This document shows, piece after piece, positions 7,187 through 15,642 of a stretch of DNA of 64,000 nucleotides. The stretch lies in the NCBI GenBank assembly GCA_049603715.1, contig JBMYSW010000002.1, forward strand, positions 124,001 to 188,000. Reading direction: 5' to 3'. Both the position numbers and the translations under genes were made by a program. The notes beneath the pieces were generated by a model. That model saw only the letters and a program-made list of their open reading frames with translations. It had not been told where the DNA came from and searched no databases. Positions within the stretch are counted from its first letter, which is position 1. Each line of letters begins with the position of its first letter. This DNA is from Pontibacterium sp049603715. GTDB lineage: Bacteria > Pseudomonadota > Gammaproteobacteria > Pseudomonadales > Balneatricaceae.

Positions 7187-8296
7187 GCTCCCCAAGCCAG
7201 TGGCGGATAATGATACCGAATCCCCCGGTTTGAGAAACGTGTTGCTATCTAAAAGGTCTTTGATGTAACGACTCACCACATACTCCCTCACTGAGCGGTA
7301 TTGGTCAGAAAATATAGCTCCCGTGAGCACATAACTTATGCCACGGGTGATTTTATAGCTAAGGCTAGGTGGCGCCATGATGACACCGTCTGGAGTGCCC
7401 GTCAGAATACTCGACTGGCTGTTTAAAGTATTGTTCTTAAGCCATTGCTGAGTTATGTCGGAGTGGGTATCGCGGCGTTCCTGATGCGCTTGGAAAATCT
7501 CTTCTACAATGCGCGGCATGGACCAAATTAACGCGCTTGCACTGGATAATTGCTTTTGCTGATCGTTGACCGATAACTCAAGCATTAATGTATTGAGCAG
7601 TTGCGTATCTGGCTTTGGAATAAACAAATATGGTCCGGTTGGAAAATAAGTGTCTGGGCTTTTGGATTGGCTAAAGCCTTTACCTGTTTGCATGTAATCG
7701 AGGTCAATGTTTCTTAGGAGGCTAGCACGATCCGTAAAGTCACCACAAAGAAAGTAACCAAAGTCATGTTCTGAAACATTGGCATTTGAAATCTCACTTA
7801 ATGGGCGCGCGCAGATTTCTACTTCGTAATCTAATAAGCGTTCCGCATGGTACGAGATTGGCTGATTGCGTGTTGCTTTTGTTGTTTTCAAAAAGATAAA
7901 AGGTTGTGCCTCTGCATCAACCTCATCGGCATGATCGGCATAGTTAAGGCCTGCTGCAAAGTGATGTTGAGCGTCACCGGCTGGGCTTAATAGTTCATTG
8001 TAAGCGTAGTCCTGTAAACTGTTTTTGTCGGCTTGACGAATGGCTCGCCGAAGGGATTCGTAACCTTGCTGCGAGTAGAGTTCAATCGGCGCTAGGGGTT
8101 GTTGGAAGTGCTCGCTTAGGTTGTAGCCTTTGATGGTTTCACCCGTGTCCGAAAAAACAGCAATCGTATGTCGATGTACACCATTGACTACTTCTGCCAG
8201 GGTAAGCCCTGTTTCCAATGGCAGAATGCGATTATCGGCAACGCCGTTAGTCGACCAAAAAGCGCAGAATAGTATAAGGTGGGTGATCGTTTTCAT
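7160..8296 (-). CDS. Exported fumarylacetoacetate hydrolase (FAH)-family protein
   Basis: The 378-residue product starts with a hydrophobic, signal-peptide-like segment ending around VA-DN (residues 19-22). The mature part has FAH-fold signatures: FAAGLNYADHADE, the metal-binding LLDYEVEI, GDFTDR, a TGKGF lysine followed by PTGPYLFIP, ILTGTPDGV, and FLKPGDSVSLSATGLG at the C-terminus. FAH-family enzymes are hydrolases, decarboxylases or hydratases acting on 1,3-diketone or 2-keto acid substrates with Mg2+, and are normally cytoplasmic; export is unusual. Its ATG overlaps the stop of the MipA/OmpV-like gene (TAATG), which indicates translational coupling. The substrate is unknown. Confidence 0.85.
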   Translation of the reverse strand: MKTITHLILFCAFWSTNGVADNRILPLETGLTLAEVVNGVHRHTIAVFSDTGETIKGYNLSEHFQQPLAPIELYSQQGYESLRRAIRQADKNSLQDYAYNELLSPAGDAQHHFAAGLNYADHADEVDAEAQPFIFLKTTKATRNQPISYHAERLLDYEVEICARPLSEISNANVSEHDFGYFLCGDFTDRASLLRNIDLDYMQTGKGFSQSKSPDTYFPTGPYLFIPKPDTQLLNTLMLELSVNDQQKQLSSASALIWSMPRIVEEIFQAHQERRDTHSDITQQWLKNNTLNSQSSILTGTPDGVIMAPPSLSYKITRGISYVLTGAIFSDQYRSVREYVVSRYIKDLLDSNTFLKPGDSVSLSATGLGSLVIDITSP

Positions 8297-9117
8297 TACT
8301 CTGCTCCAAATCGATAGTAAAGACCAAGCCCAGCAAAATAGCTTTGAGCTCTGCCTGCTTTTGTGATGGGACTGTCTTTAGCATCCCCTTGCAATTGCGT
8401 CACGCTCAGTCTCGCAAAGGCACCCCATTTTGGGCTCACAAACAACCCTATATTTGTACTTAGACTGATATCTTTAAGTCCCGCGGAAGCTTGGTAGGCA
8501 TTTAAGCCCGAGCGCGCGCTATTTTGTGTATCAACGCCGAAATAGGTCTGCATATAATCATCATCTGCCACCGTCGCATCCACCGAAAAATCAAGCCTAA
8601 ATGGCAGCATTAGTGGTGGAGCGTAAGAAAGTGATAATTGGGTATAATTGCCGCCACCGGTGTCGGTTACATCATGATAGACGGCTGTGCTGACGGTCAG
8701 CTCATCACCCTTAACAACTACATTATCTATTCCTTTTTGAATAAACCCTCCGAGAAAGGCTGCTGAGTCGACTGCGTCTAACTTGGCTATTTGTGCATTT
8801 TCTACTTCTTCATTGCGCCCAAGGTCTAGAGCTAGTGCAGGGCCAGCCTGCCATTGACCGGTGTTATAAAGGGTTACGCGACTTCCAAGGCCTTCAATAT
8901 CGACACGCATTTTACCAACGTTAAACTGGGAGGCGATGAATGGCACAATGGAGTAGTCGTTGCTCCCCTGAAATTCTGTTGTATAACCAGGACCTGTAAT
9001 GATAAAGCTAGGGGCGTTGGGCTCGTTAGCTGTCTCAGACAGTGCAGTGTTGCTAACACCGAGCCCTGCGATGAGTGTGGTTATAAAGATAAGGGTGTTG
9101 CGTTGGGTCATATTCAT
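8296..9117 (-). CDS. MipA/OmpV-family outer-membrane protein
   Basis: The 273-residue protein has an N-terminal signal peptide ending near ALS-ET and a beta-barrel pattern of alternating residues. The N-terminal SFIITGPGYTTEFQGSNDY and C-terminal SYFAGLGLYYRFG are typical for MipA/OmpV. Family members sit in the outer membrane; one scaffolds murein enzymes, others are porin-like and induced by small molecules. It is the first gene of a two-gene unit with the exported FAH-family protein and is divergent from a TetR regulator, so joint uptake or detoxification of a small compound is a reasonable guess. A second in-frame ATG two codons further (9111) fits the AAGGAT upstream sequence slightly better. 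Confidence 0.88.
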   Translation of the reverse strand: MNMTQRNTLIFITTLIAGLGVSNTALSETANEPNAPSFIITGPGYTTEFQGSNDYSIVPFIASQFNVGKMRVDIEGLGSRVTLYNTGQWQAGPALALDLGRNEEVENAQIAKLDAVDSAAFLGGFIQKGIDNVVVKGDELTVSTAVYHDVTDTGGGNYTQLSLSYAPPLMLPFRLDFSVDATVADDDYMQTYFGVDTQNSARSGLNAYQASAGLKDISLSTNIGLFVSPKWGAFARLSVTQLQGDAKDSPITKAGRAQSYFAGLGLYYRFGAE

Positions 9118-9200
9118 CTATCCTTTTTATCCGGTGTTTCAATAAGTTTAGATGCTACTTTTTCGACCCGATACTCGCTTTATTTTTACGGTATTTTCTT

Positions 9201-9812
9201 GTGAAAAAACTTGATTTATCTCTTAAAAAACAACCACTTCAGCAGCGCTCTAAGTTTTTGGTAAAGGCCATTAAGGAGGCCGCTACTCATGTTTTAAAAG
9301 TACAAGGCGTGGCCCAATTTAATACGAACTCTGTCGCCGAGCGTGCGGGTGTTAGCATTGGGTCTTTGTATCAATACTTTGGTTCAAAAGAGGTACTGAT
9401 CGCGGAAATTAAGCGTGATCATTTTGATGAGCTGCGCCAATTTTTTACTGATGCCCACCGAGGTTTGGAGACGGGCACGTTGACAGAGTTAGTGGATGCA
9501 TTTGTGGACGCAAGCGTGAAAGGACATTTGCTTGACCCCGAACTCCATCAGATATTAAGTCACGAGTCTCTAAAAATTGACCTAAGAGAAGAAGATCATT
9601 CGGGCATCTCGATTACCGTCAAAGTTGAACAGGCCTTAGAGGGATACCGAGATCAATTACGAGCTGATTTGGATATTTCCATTGCAACCAAGCTAATCTA
9701 TTTGGTGGTTGAACAGACGATTCACGAAACATTGCTCAACGAGCCTGATTCTATACACCAAGAAAAGATTATTCGTGAACTAAAAAGGATGGTGCTGAAC
9801 TATTTGCAGTAG
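9201..9812 (+). CDS. TetR-family transcriptional regulator
   Basis: The 203-residue protein has a TetR helix-turn-helix at about residues 15-65 (SVAERAGVSIGSLYQYFGSKEVL) and a divergent C-terminal ligand-binding region. The start is GTG at 9201; no ATG is available near the N-terminus. The gene is divergent from the MipA/FAH pair with 83 bases between starts, so it is the likely repressor of that pair. No clear palindromic operator is visible in the short gap. Confidence 0.9.
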   Translation: MKKLDLSLKKQPLQQRSKFLVKAIKEAATHVLKVQGVAQFNTNSVAERAGVSIGSLYQYFGSKEVLIAEIKRDHFDELRQFFTDAHRGLETGTLTELVDAFVDASVKGHLLDPELHQILSHESLKIDLREEDHSGISITVKVEQALEGYRDQLRADLDISIATKLIYLVVEQTIHETLLNEPDSIHQEKIIRELKRMVLNYLQ

Positions 9813-10126
9813 GACATTCTAAACAGGCAGTTTGGCCTACGAGTAACGACCCAATAAGCAAGGGTTTTGATATAGGGAATGTATCAAGAATTCATGTGAT
9901 TTATAGATAAAAAATCCCTACCGCACTGCGCCTTTACAAGCTGCATTCAGGGCTGGATAAACCTTAAAAAACAGCTCAAGAGCAATGACGATAGGGTAAC
10001 TAGACCGACGTCCAACTTAGGCGAGAGTGTATATGACCCTCTTTTTTCGACCGAAGAGCGGCCAAAAGTGATAAATACGGTAATAGGTAACGGCACTCTT
10101 TCCCGTTATAAAACACAGGTGTCTTG
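9813..10126. other. Intergenic stretch, nothing identified
   Basis: These 314 bases separate the 3' end of the TetR gene from the 3' end of the oxaloacetate-decarboxylase-like gene. I see no open frame of note, no tRNA and no clear rho-independent terminator. Confidence 0.6.
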
Positions 10127-10957
10127 TTATAGGCCCACATAGCGTTTTGCAAAGGCCTCACACTGTGCGGTTCGTGTGTATTTTTTTAACAGAGCTTTGC
10201 CGGTCTCTTGGCTGACCGGTTGCCCTGAAAGGCGTTGGTAACACTGCATCATAGCGACAACGCTGGCTTCAAAGGCGTGGTGGCCGTTAAGCAAAATGCT
10301 CACGCCTTCGCTGCGATAAAGAGCTTGCTCGGTTTCGCCTGCGTTGTACGAAATTACCATCAACGGCAAGTCCGTTACGGCTTTGATATTGGCTAAACCG
10401 TCGGCATCGACATCACCAAATAAACACAGGGCATCTACCCCAGTGCTGGCATAAGCCGCGACCCGAGTTTGTAATGTGTTTGCCGACTCGCTGGCCGAAA
10501 AGCTCGTGCGCGCAATAATAGAAAAGTCGTTAGATCGGCGTGCTTCAACAGCAGCGGCGAGCTTGTCTTGCTGTTCTTGGGTATCGCACAAACCACTGCG
10601 GTTGCCGTAGCGATAAGGTAAAACCGTGTCTTCAATGGTTACAGCACTGGCGCCAGCACGTTCGAGGTCTTTTACCAAACGTTGGGCATTTAGGGCGTTT
10701 CCATAACCTGAATCGCCATCCACAATTAGTGGCAGTTCAGAATGGCTAGCAATGCGATACACCCCCTCCACCAGCTCACTCAAGGTCAGCAAACCCACGT
10801 CGGGTGTGAGATGTTTGCTTGCAGCCATGACAGAGCCACCCACTATGGCGCAGTCAAAACCGGTATCTTGGGCCATTGCGACCGTTAACGGGTTAAATAC
10901 CGATGCAGCGATATGGAGGTTGTTATCATCAAGTCGTTTTTTTATTGTCACGGGCAT
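10127..10957 (-). CDS. Isocitrate lyase/PEP mutase superfamily protein, oxaloacetate decarboxylase-like
   Basis: The 276-residue TIM-barrel protein has the superfamily metal motif DGDSGYGNALN (Asp80, Asp82), LERAGASAVTIED, and IARTSF. The lyase loop KKCGH is absent and replaced by PYRYGNRSG, so it is not an isocitrate or methylisocitrate lyase. It resembles the short members that decarboxylate oxaloacetate to pyruvate. The tartrate dehydratase genes immediately upstream in the same direction would supply oxaloacetate, which supports this role; the assignment within the superfamily is still inference. About 89 bases separate it from ttdB. Confidence 0.78.
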   Translation of the reverse strand: MPVTIKKRLDDNNLHIAASVFNPLTVAMAQDTGFDCAIVGGSVMAASKHLTPDVGLLTLSELVEGVYRIASHSELPLIVDGDSGYGNALNAQRLVKDLERAGASAVTIEDTVLPYRYGNRSGLCDTQEQQDKLAAAVEARRSNDFSIIARTSFSASESANTLQTRVAAYASTGVDALCLFGDVDADGLANIKAVTDLPLMVISYNAGETEQALYRSEGVSILLNGHHAFEASVVAMMQCYQRLSGQPVSQETGKALLKKYTRTAQCEAFAKRYVGL

Positions 10958-11046
10958 GGTCGCTGAAGTAGTTACTTACTTGTGTCACTTACGTTTTAAA
11001 TGCCCCCTACTTACAGGGGGCTGACGTCATCCATTACTTAATAAGC

Positions 11047-11655
11047 TTATTTAATAAACTTCACTTTCTCGTGGATGCGTTGAAGAATGGCACCTTTGCG
11101 CTCGTTAAATTTCTTTTTGTTTTGCTCAAAGATGTTGTTGCCTTTGGTGTCAATCGAAATGATTAACGGGCCAAACTCCTTCACTCGGTTTACCCAAAGG
11201 GTTTCGGGCATACCCAAGTCGCGCCATTCGGCTGCTTCAATGGCTTCTACTTTGGTGGCTGCAACCACGGCACAACCACCCGGGAAGACAGCATGAACGG
11301 CGTTGTTTTCTTTACAGCCCGCCGCTGTTTCTTCTCCCATGCCGCCTTTACCAATAATCAGCTTTACACCGGTTTCGGCGATAAATTCCCGCTCAAACTT
11401 TTCCATACGCATACTGGTGGTTGGGCCGATAGAGACCATTTCAAAGCTGCCGTCTTCTTTTTCACGCACAATCGGGCCAGCATGGAAAATAGCGCCGTTT
11501 TTAATATCAACCGGAAGCTTTTGTTTTAGCTCGATCAGACGACGGTGCGCGACGTCACGACAGGTCACCAACTGGCCTGTTAAGTACACAATGTCGCCTA
11601 CATTAAGCTCGGCTAGGGCTTCATCTGTGATTGGGGTGGTTAGGATTTTTTTCAT
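11047..11655 (-). CDS. ttdB: L(+)-tartrate dehydratase beta subunit
   Basis: The 202-residue protein is a class I fumarase/tartrate dehydratase beta subunit. Family blocks are GDIVYLTGQLVTCRDVAHRR, IFHAGPIVR, SIGPTTSMRME, IIGKGGM and HAVFPGGCAVVAA. It pairs with the iron-sulfur alpha subunit to dehydrate L-tartrate to oxaloacetate. The start is ATG at 11655, which overlaps the alpha-subunit stop as ATGA; the frame stays open upstream but that part lies inside ttdA. The coupled order alpha-beta matches E. coli ttdAB. A class I fumarase-like activity cannot be excluded. Confidence 0.9.
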   Translation of the reverse strand: MKKILTTPITDEALAELNVGDIVYLTGQLVTCRDVAHRRLIELKQKLPVDIKNGAIFHAGPIVREKEDGSFEMVSIGPTTSMRMEKFEREFIAETGVKLIIGKGGMGEETAAGCKENNAVHAVFPGGCAVVAATKVEAIEAAEWRDLGMPETLWVNRVKEFGPLIISIDTKGNNIFEQNKKKFNERKGAILQRIHEKVKFIK

Positions 11656-12551
11656 AGTGTGACACCCTCGTGCGACAAGATTTCGTAGCTTAGGTCTGGC
11701 TGGAACTTGATGGTGCCGCGACGGTGCGCCCAGCAACCAGTAGAAACCGCTACACCAATGGTAGAGGGGTGACGCGCAGACGATTCGATATTTACGCCCA
11801 TCACGGTGTTATCACCGGTTAAACCTTGTGGGCCGATACCCACTTCGTTTAAACCTTCTTCTAGCAACTCTTCCATTAACGCTGCATTGTCGTTAGCGTT
11901 TTTGGTGTTTACCGGACGAAGAATCGCTTTTTTAGACAAGCGAGCGGCAGTCTCTACCGATGTTGAAACACCCACACCCACCAACAACGGAGGGCAGGCG
12001 TTTACACCGCGAGAGGTGATAACGTCGAATACAAAGTCGGCCACGCCTTCGTAACCTTGGCCTGGCATTAGAACTTTGGCAGAACCCGGCAAAGTACAAC
12101 CACCACCCGCCATGTAAACTTCAATGGTGGCTGTGTCTTCGTTAGGCACAATTTCCCAATCCAACCATGGAATTTTAGAGCCGGCGTTCGTGCCGGTGTT
12201 TTTCTCGTCGAAAGTTTCAACAGCGTTGTGACGCAGTGGGCCTTTTTTTGTCGCTTCGATGGTAGCCGTACGAAGAATGTCTTCAAGCTCACCAATCAGA
12301 GGAAACTTAGCACCCACAGTTAAAAAGTATTGGATAACGCCGGTGTCCTGACAGCTTGGGCGGTCAAGTTTGTCGGCAGCTTCTTGGTTTTCGGCCATGG
12401 TGTCGTAGATCTCGATCGCCATGGGATTCTTTTCTTTTTTTCTTAAATCGGCTTGTTTGTCTTTGACATCTTTTGGCAAACGCTTGCCAATGTAGCTGGT
12501 AAACTTGGTCATGACGTCAGACATGTACTCTACTGAGTTTTCGCTGCTCAT
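11652..12551 (-). CDS. ttdA: L(+)-tartrate dehydratase alpha subunit
   Basis: The 299-residue protein resembles E. coli TtdA along its whole length, with matching blocks PSCQDTG, PLRHNAVE, EVYMAGGGCTLPGSAKVLMP, ARHPSTIGVAVSTGCWAHRR and GIGPQGLTG. Three cysteines expected to hold the oxygen-sensitive [4Fe-4S] cluster are visible at Cys67, Cys186 and Cys273. A strong GGAGG precedes the ATG at 12551. The gene heads the unit ttdA-ttdB-(decarboxylase-like) and is divergent from a LysR regulator 109 bases away. Substrate preference is inferred from closeness to TtdA rather than to fumarase. Confidence 0.9.
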   Translation of the reverse strand: MSSENSVEYMSDVMTKFTSYIGKRLPKDVKDKQADLRKKEKNPMAIEIYDTMAENQEAADKLDRPSCQDTGVIQYFLTVGAKFPLIGELEDILRTATIEATKKGPLRHNAVETFDEKNTGTNAGSKIPWLDWEIVPNEDTATIEVYMAGGGCTLPGSAKVLMPGQGYEGVADFVFDVITSRGVNACPPLLVGVGVSTSVETAARLSKKAILRPVNTKNANDNAALMEELLEEGLNEVGIGPQGLTGDNTVMGVNIESSARHPSTIGVAVSTGCWAHRRGTIKFQPDLSYEILSHEGVTL

Positions 12552-12660
12552 ATACCCCTCCGCTAGTGTTTATTATCAGGCTGCTGGTGGTATGATTTTA
12601 TGGATATACGCCTTGCTGCGTTAAAAATAAAAGACAGACACTTTTTCCAGTGAGGAAATA

Positions 12661-13587
12661 ATGGACCCAACTTCTGAGTTTGAGTTTTTTATCGCCCTTG
12701 CCAAAAACGGCGGTTTATCGGCCACTGCACGGGAACTAAACCTCACCCCTTCGGCGGTAACAAAGCGCCTTAATAATCTTGAGTCGCGCTTAGGTGTTCG
12801 GCTGGTTAACCGCACCACTCGCCGTATCAGCCTGACAGACGAAGGTGTGGTGTACTTGGACTATGCCAAAAGCATTCGTGACCAAATTGATGAAATGGAA
12901 GCCGCGGTAAGCCATCGCCGATCCAAGCCAAGCGGCTTGTTGAGAGTCAATGCACCATTAGGGTTTGGCCGTAACTACATCGCGCCTATTTTGTCGGAGT
13001 TTGTGAACGAGTATCCCGAAGTGACCATTGAACTGATGCTCACCGACCGCCCTCTCAGCCTGCCCGATGAGTCGGTGGATGTGTGCATTCGCTTTGGCCA
13101 AGCACCCGATTCGCGTCTGATCGCCCGCAAAATTGCACCTAACCGCCGCTTGATTTGCGCCTCGCCGAGTTACTTTAAAAAGCATCCCAAGCCCCAAACC
13201 CCTGCCGACTTACATCAACACAGCTGTATTGTGATTAAGCAAAACCAACAAGTGGCCAGTGCTTGGCGATTTACCCCCGAGCAAGACCCCGGCGCACCAG
13301 AAGAAGTCATTAAGGTAAAAGCAGGAATGGTCACCAACGATGGTGAAATTGCATTGCGCTGGGCGCTGAATGGACATGGTATGTTGATGCGTGCCGAGTG
13401 GGACCTTGCGCGCTATATTCGTGAGGGCAAGCTAGAAACAGTACTAGAGAGTTACAAAACGCCCGAAGCTGATATTTACGCCGTATACATGGAACGGCTT
13501 AATTTAAGTGCTAAGGTGACACGTTTTTTAGACTACTTACAAGCTTCATTTTTAGATGCGAAGAACGAAGCGCACTCCCTGTGGTAG
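12661..13587 (+). CDS. LysR-family regulator, TtdR-like
   Basis: The 308-residue protein has a LysR helix-turn-helix (about residues 5-63: NGGLSATARELNLTPSAVTKRL) and a substrate-binding domain beginning near RVNAPLGFGRNYIAPIL. It is divergent from ttdA, the same arrangement as ttdR/ttdA in E. coli, and probably activates the tartrate genes in response to the substrate. It converges with the TctA-TctB gene across a strong hairpin. The functional label comes from context. Confidence 0.88.
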   Translation: MDPTSEFEFFIALAKNGGLSATARELNLTPSAVTKRLNNLESRLGVRLVNRTTRRISLTDEGVVYLDYAKSIRDQIDEMEAAVSHRRSKPSGLLRVNAPLGFGRNYIAPILSEFVNEYPEVTIELMLTDRPLSLPDESVDVCIRFGQAPDSRLIARKIAPNRRLICASPSYFKKHPKPQTPADLHQHSCIVIKQNQQVASAWRFTPEQDPGAPEEVIKVKAGMVTNDGEIALRWALNGHGMLMRAEWDLARYIREGKLETVLESYKTPEADIYAVYMERLNLSAKVTRFLDYLQASFLDAKNEAHSLW

Positions 13588-13617
13588 CACCGGCTTTTAC
13601 CACTTTGCTCCAAATAA

Positions 13618-13645
13618 AACGGGGCCCATTGGGCCCCGTTAACAC
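13618..13645 (-). terminator. Hairpin between the LysR and tctA-tctB genes
   Basis: A perfect 10-bp stem AACGGGGCCC-att-GGGCCCCGTT (13618-13640) lies between two convergent 3' ends. The minus-strand reading continues as TTTTATTT, which suits termination of the transporter transcript. It may act on the LysR transcript as well. Confidence 0.7.
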
Positions 13646-13669
13646 AATACTCGTAATGGCTAGGCTGAC

Positions 13670-15625
13670 TTAAAACAGAATACCTTGCGGCATACGCAGG
13701 TTAAGCACTTCGCTCATAATCAAGTAGAAACCACCCACGATGACTACCGCTGCGACAAGGTTAGTCACCAACTCTTTTGGCGAGGGCCTATCAAAGCTCG
13801 CCACCGCCATAATGCCGATAAAAGCAAGGCCCGACGATAACGCAAAGCCCAGCGTCGACATGAGCGTCGTCCACAAACCAATCACCACCACAACAGCGAC
13901 TTGGCGTACGCTTGGAATGACATTTAGCGCCGCAAAGCTTACAGAGTTACCCGACATCGTCACTTTAATGAGTAGTAACACACACAAACCGATAACCGCA
14001 TACAAAATCGCCGTTGGGAACACTGCACCCAACATTGAGATACTCCCAGTTTGCGACAAGAGCACACCACAAGTCGCGAGGATAAGCCCAGTCACCACCA
14101 CGGTTGATGGCTTGTGATCGACTACGACGTCCTGGGACTCGGTTTTCTTTTTGCGCGCGGCCCACAGTGGGAATACCAAAGCAAACACCGCACAAATAAT
14201 GATGCCAATAGAAATTGGACGACCAAAGAACATCTCCAGCACACGGTCTTGAGCGGAGCCGATGAGGTAGGTTTGCACAAAACCTTGCTCGGCAATTTTG
14301 CCTAACACCAAGCCCAGCACAATAGGCGAGGCACTAAAGCCAAACTTCGCAAGCACCCATGCAAACACACCCAATACAAACATCACGAGGGTATCGTGTG
14401 GGTTGCTGTGAATCGCGTAGCTACCAATCACCGTCAAGAAAGCAACGGTTGGCACCAGTAACTGCTTAGGCGTTTTAGCAATCGACTTGTAGGCGTAACG
14501 CCCAAGAATCAAGCCAACTGGCAACATCAAAATTGTGGCGATAAGTAAGCCGTAAATAAAGGTATAAACGATACTGCCTTGTTCAGAGAACAACGTTGGG
14601 CCGGTTTTAATACCCTGCACCAACAAAGCACCCAGAATAATCGCATCGGGCGGTGTACCCGGAATACCCAACACCAGTGTAGGAATAAAGCCACCACCTA
14701 CGGTTGCGTTGTTAGCCGACTCGGTGGCGATAATGCCATCGGGTGCGCCTTTACCAAAATCATCGGCTTCTTTTGAGCTACGACGAGCCTCAGTGTAAGC
14801 CACCAAACCAGCAATCGAACCACCCGCACCCGGCAAAATGCCTACCACGGTGCCAATCACAGAGCTACGTAATAAGTTAAATTTACGTTTTGCAGCCAAA
14901 CCAAAGGCAGTTTTTAACGACGACTCGCCTTCTACCTTGGCAAAATTTAAATGCGGTGTACGCGAGGCCACCAAATCAATAATCACTGGAATACAGTAAA
15001 GACCGATAATCGCAGAGGTAAGGTCAATACCGCCCAATAGGGATACTTGGTCGAAGGTAAAGCGAACATCACCACCCACCACCGCGACACCCACGGTTGA
15101 GATAATCAAGCCAATACAAGCGCCAATCAGGCCTTTTACCGTGTTACCGATAGACAAAGCCGAGATAAGCGTAAGACCAAACACGGCCATCCAAAAGTAT
15201 TCGGCAGGGCCAAAGGCCAAGGCCACTTCGGCCAAAGGTGGTGCCAAAAGTAGCAGTGCAATGGCACCGACAATACCGCCGCCCACCGAGGCCAGTGTGG
15301 CCAATGAAATAGCCAGCGCACCCTTGCCTTGCTTCGCCATTGGGTAGCCATCAAAGGTGGTGGCTATGGCCGAAGGTGTTCCGGGTGTGTTAACCAAAAT
15401 AGCGGCAAAGGCACCGCCGTAAATCGCCCCTGTATAAATTGCCCCTAGTACGATGAGGCCTGAAGCAGGCCCCATCACATAGGTAAATGGCACTAATACA
15501 GCGACAGCCATTGTTGCCGATAGCCCTGGCATGGCACCAATCATGGTGCCTGCAATTACGCCCACTAACGCGAGCAAAAGGTTGAGCGGCGTTAAGGCCT
15601 CAACTAAATAGCCTAATAGTTCCAT
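13670..15625 (-). CDS. tctA: Tripartite tricarboxylate transporter permease, TctA-TctB fusion
   Basis: The 651-residue protein is longer than a usual TctA (about 500 aa). The N-terminal part carries TctA motifs GTMIGAMPGLSATMAVAVLVP, YGGAFAAILVNTPGTPSAIAT, GILPGAGGSIAGLVAYTEA, ATESANNATVGGGFIPTLVL and GIPGTPPDAIILGALL. After a basic linker (around 490-510) there are four more membrane segments of the TctB type. The permease imports carboxylates across the inner membrane, driven by the ion gradient, with the TctC receptor. tctC ends 17 bases upstream, so both are in one operon. The adjacent tartrate dehydratase suggests tartrate or a similar hydroxydicarboxylate as substrate. Confidence 0.9.
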   Translation of the reverse strand: MELLGYLVEALTPLNLLLALVGVIAGTMIGAMPGLSATMAVAVLVPFTYVMGPASGLIVLGAIYTGAIYGGAFAAILVNTPGTPSAIATTFDGYPMAKQGKGALAISLATLASVGGGIVGAIALLLLAPPLAEVALAFGPAEYFWMAVFGLTLISALSIGNTVKGLIGACIGLIISTVGVAVVGGDVRFTFDQVSLLGGIDLTSAIIGLYCIPVIIDLVASRTPHLNFAKVEGESSLKTAFGLAAKRKFNLLRSSVIGTVVGILPGAGGSIAGLVAYTEARRSSKEADDFGKGAPDGIIATESANNATVGGGFIPTLVLGIPGTPPDAIILGALLVQGIKTGPTLFSEQGSIVYTFIYGLLIATILMLPVGLILGRYAYKSIAKTPKQLLVPTVAFLTVIGSYAIHSNPHDTLVMFVLGVFAWVLAKFGFSASPIVLGLVLGKIAEQGFVQTYLIGSAQDRVLEMFFGRPISIGIIICAVFALVFPLWAARKKKTESQDVVVDHKPSTVVVTGLILATCGVLLSQTGSISMLGAVFPTAILYAVIGLCVLLLIKVTMSGNSVSFAALNVIPSVRQVAVVVVIGLWTTLMSTLGFALSSGLAFIGIMAVASFDRPSPKELVTNLVAAVVIVGGFYLIMSEVLNLRMPQGILF

Positions 15626-15642
15626 TTGAATACCTACCGATC

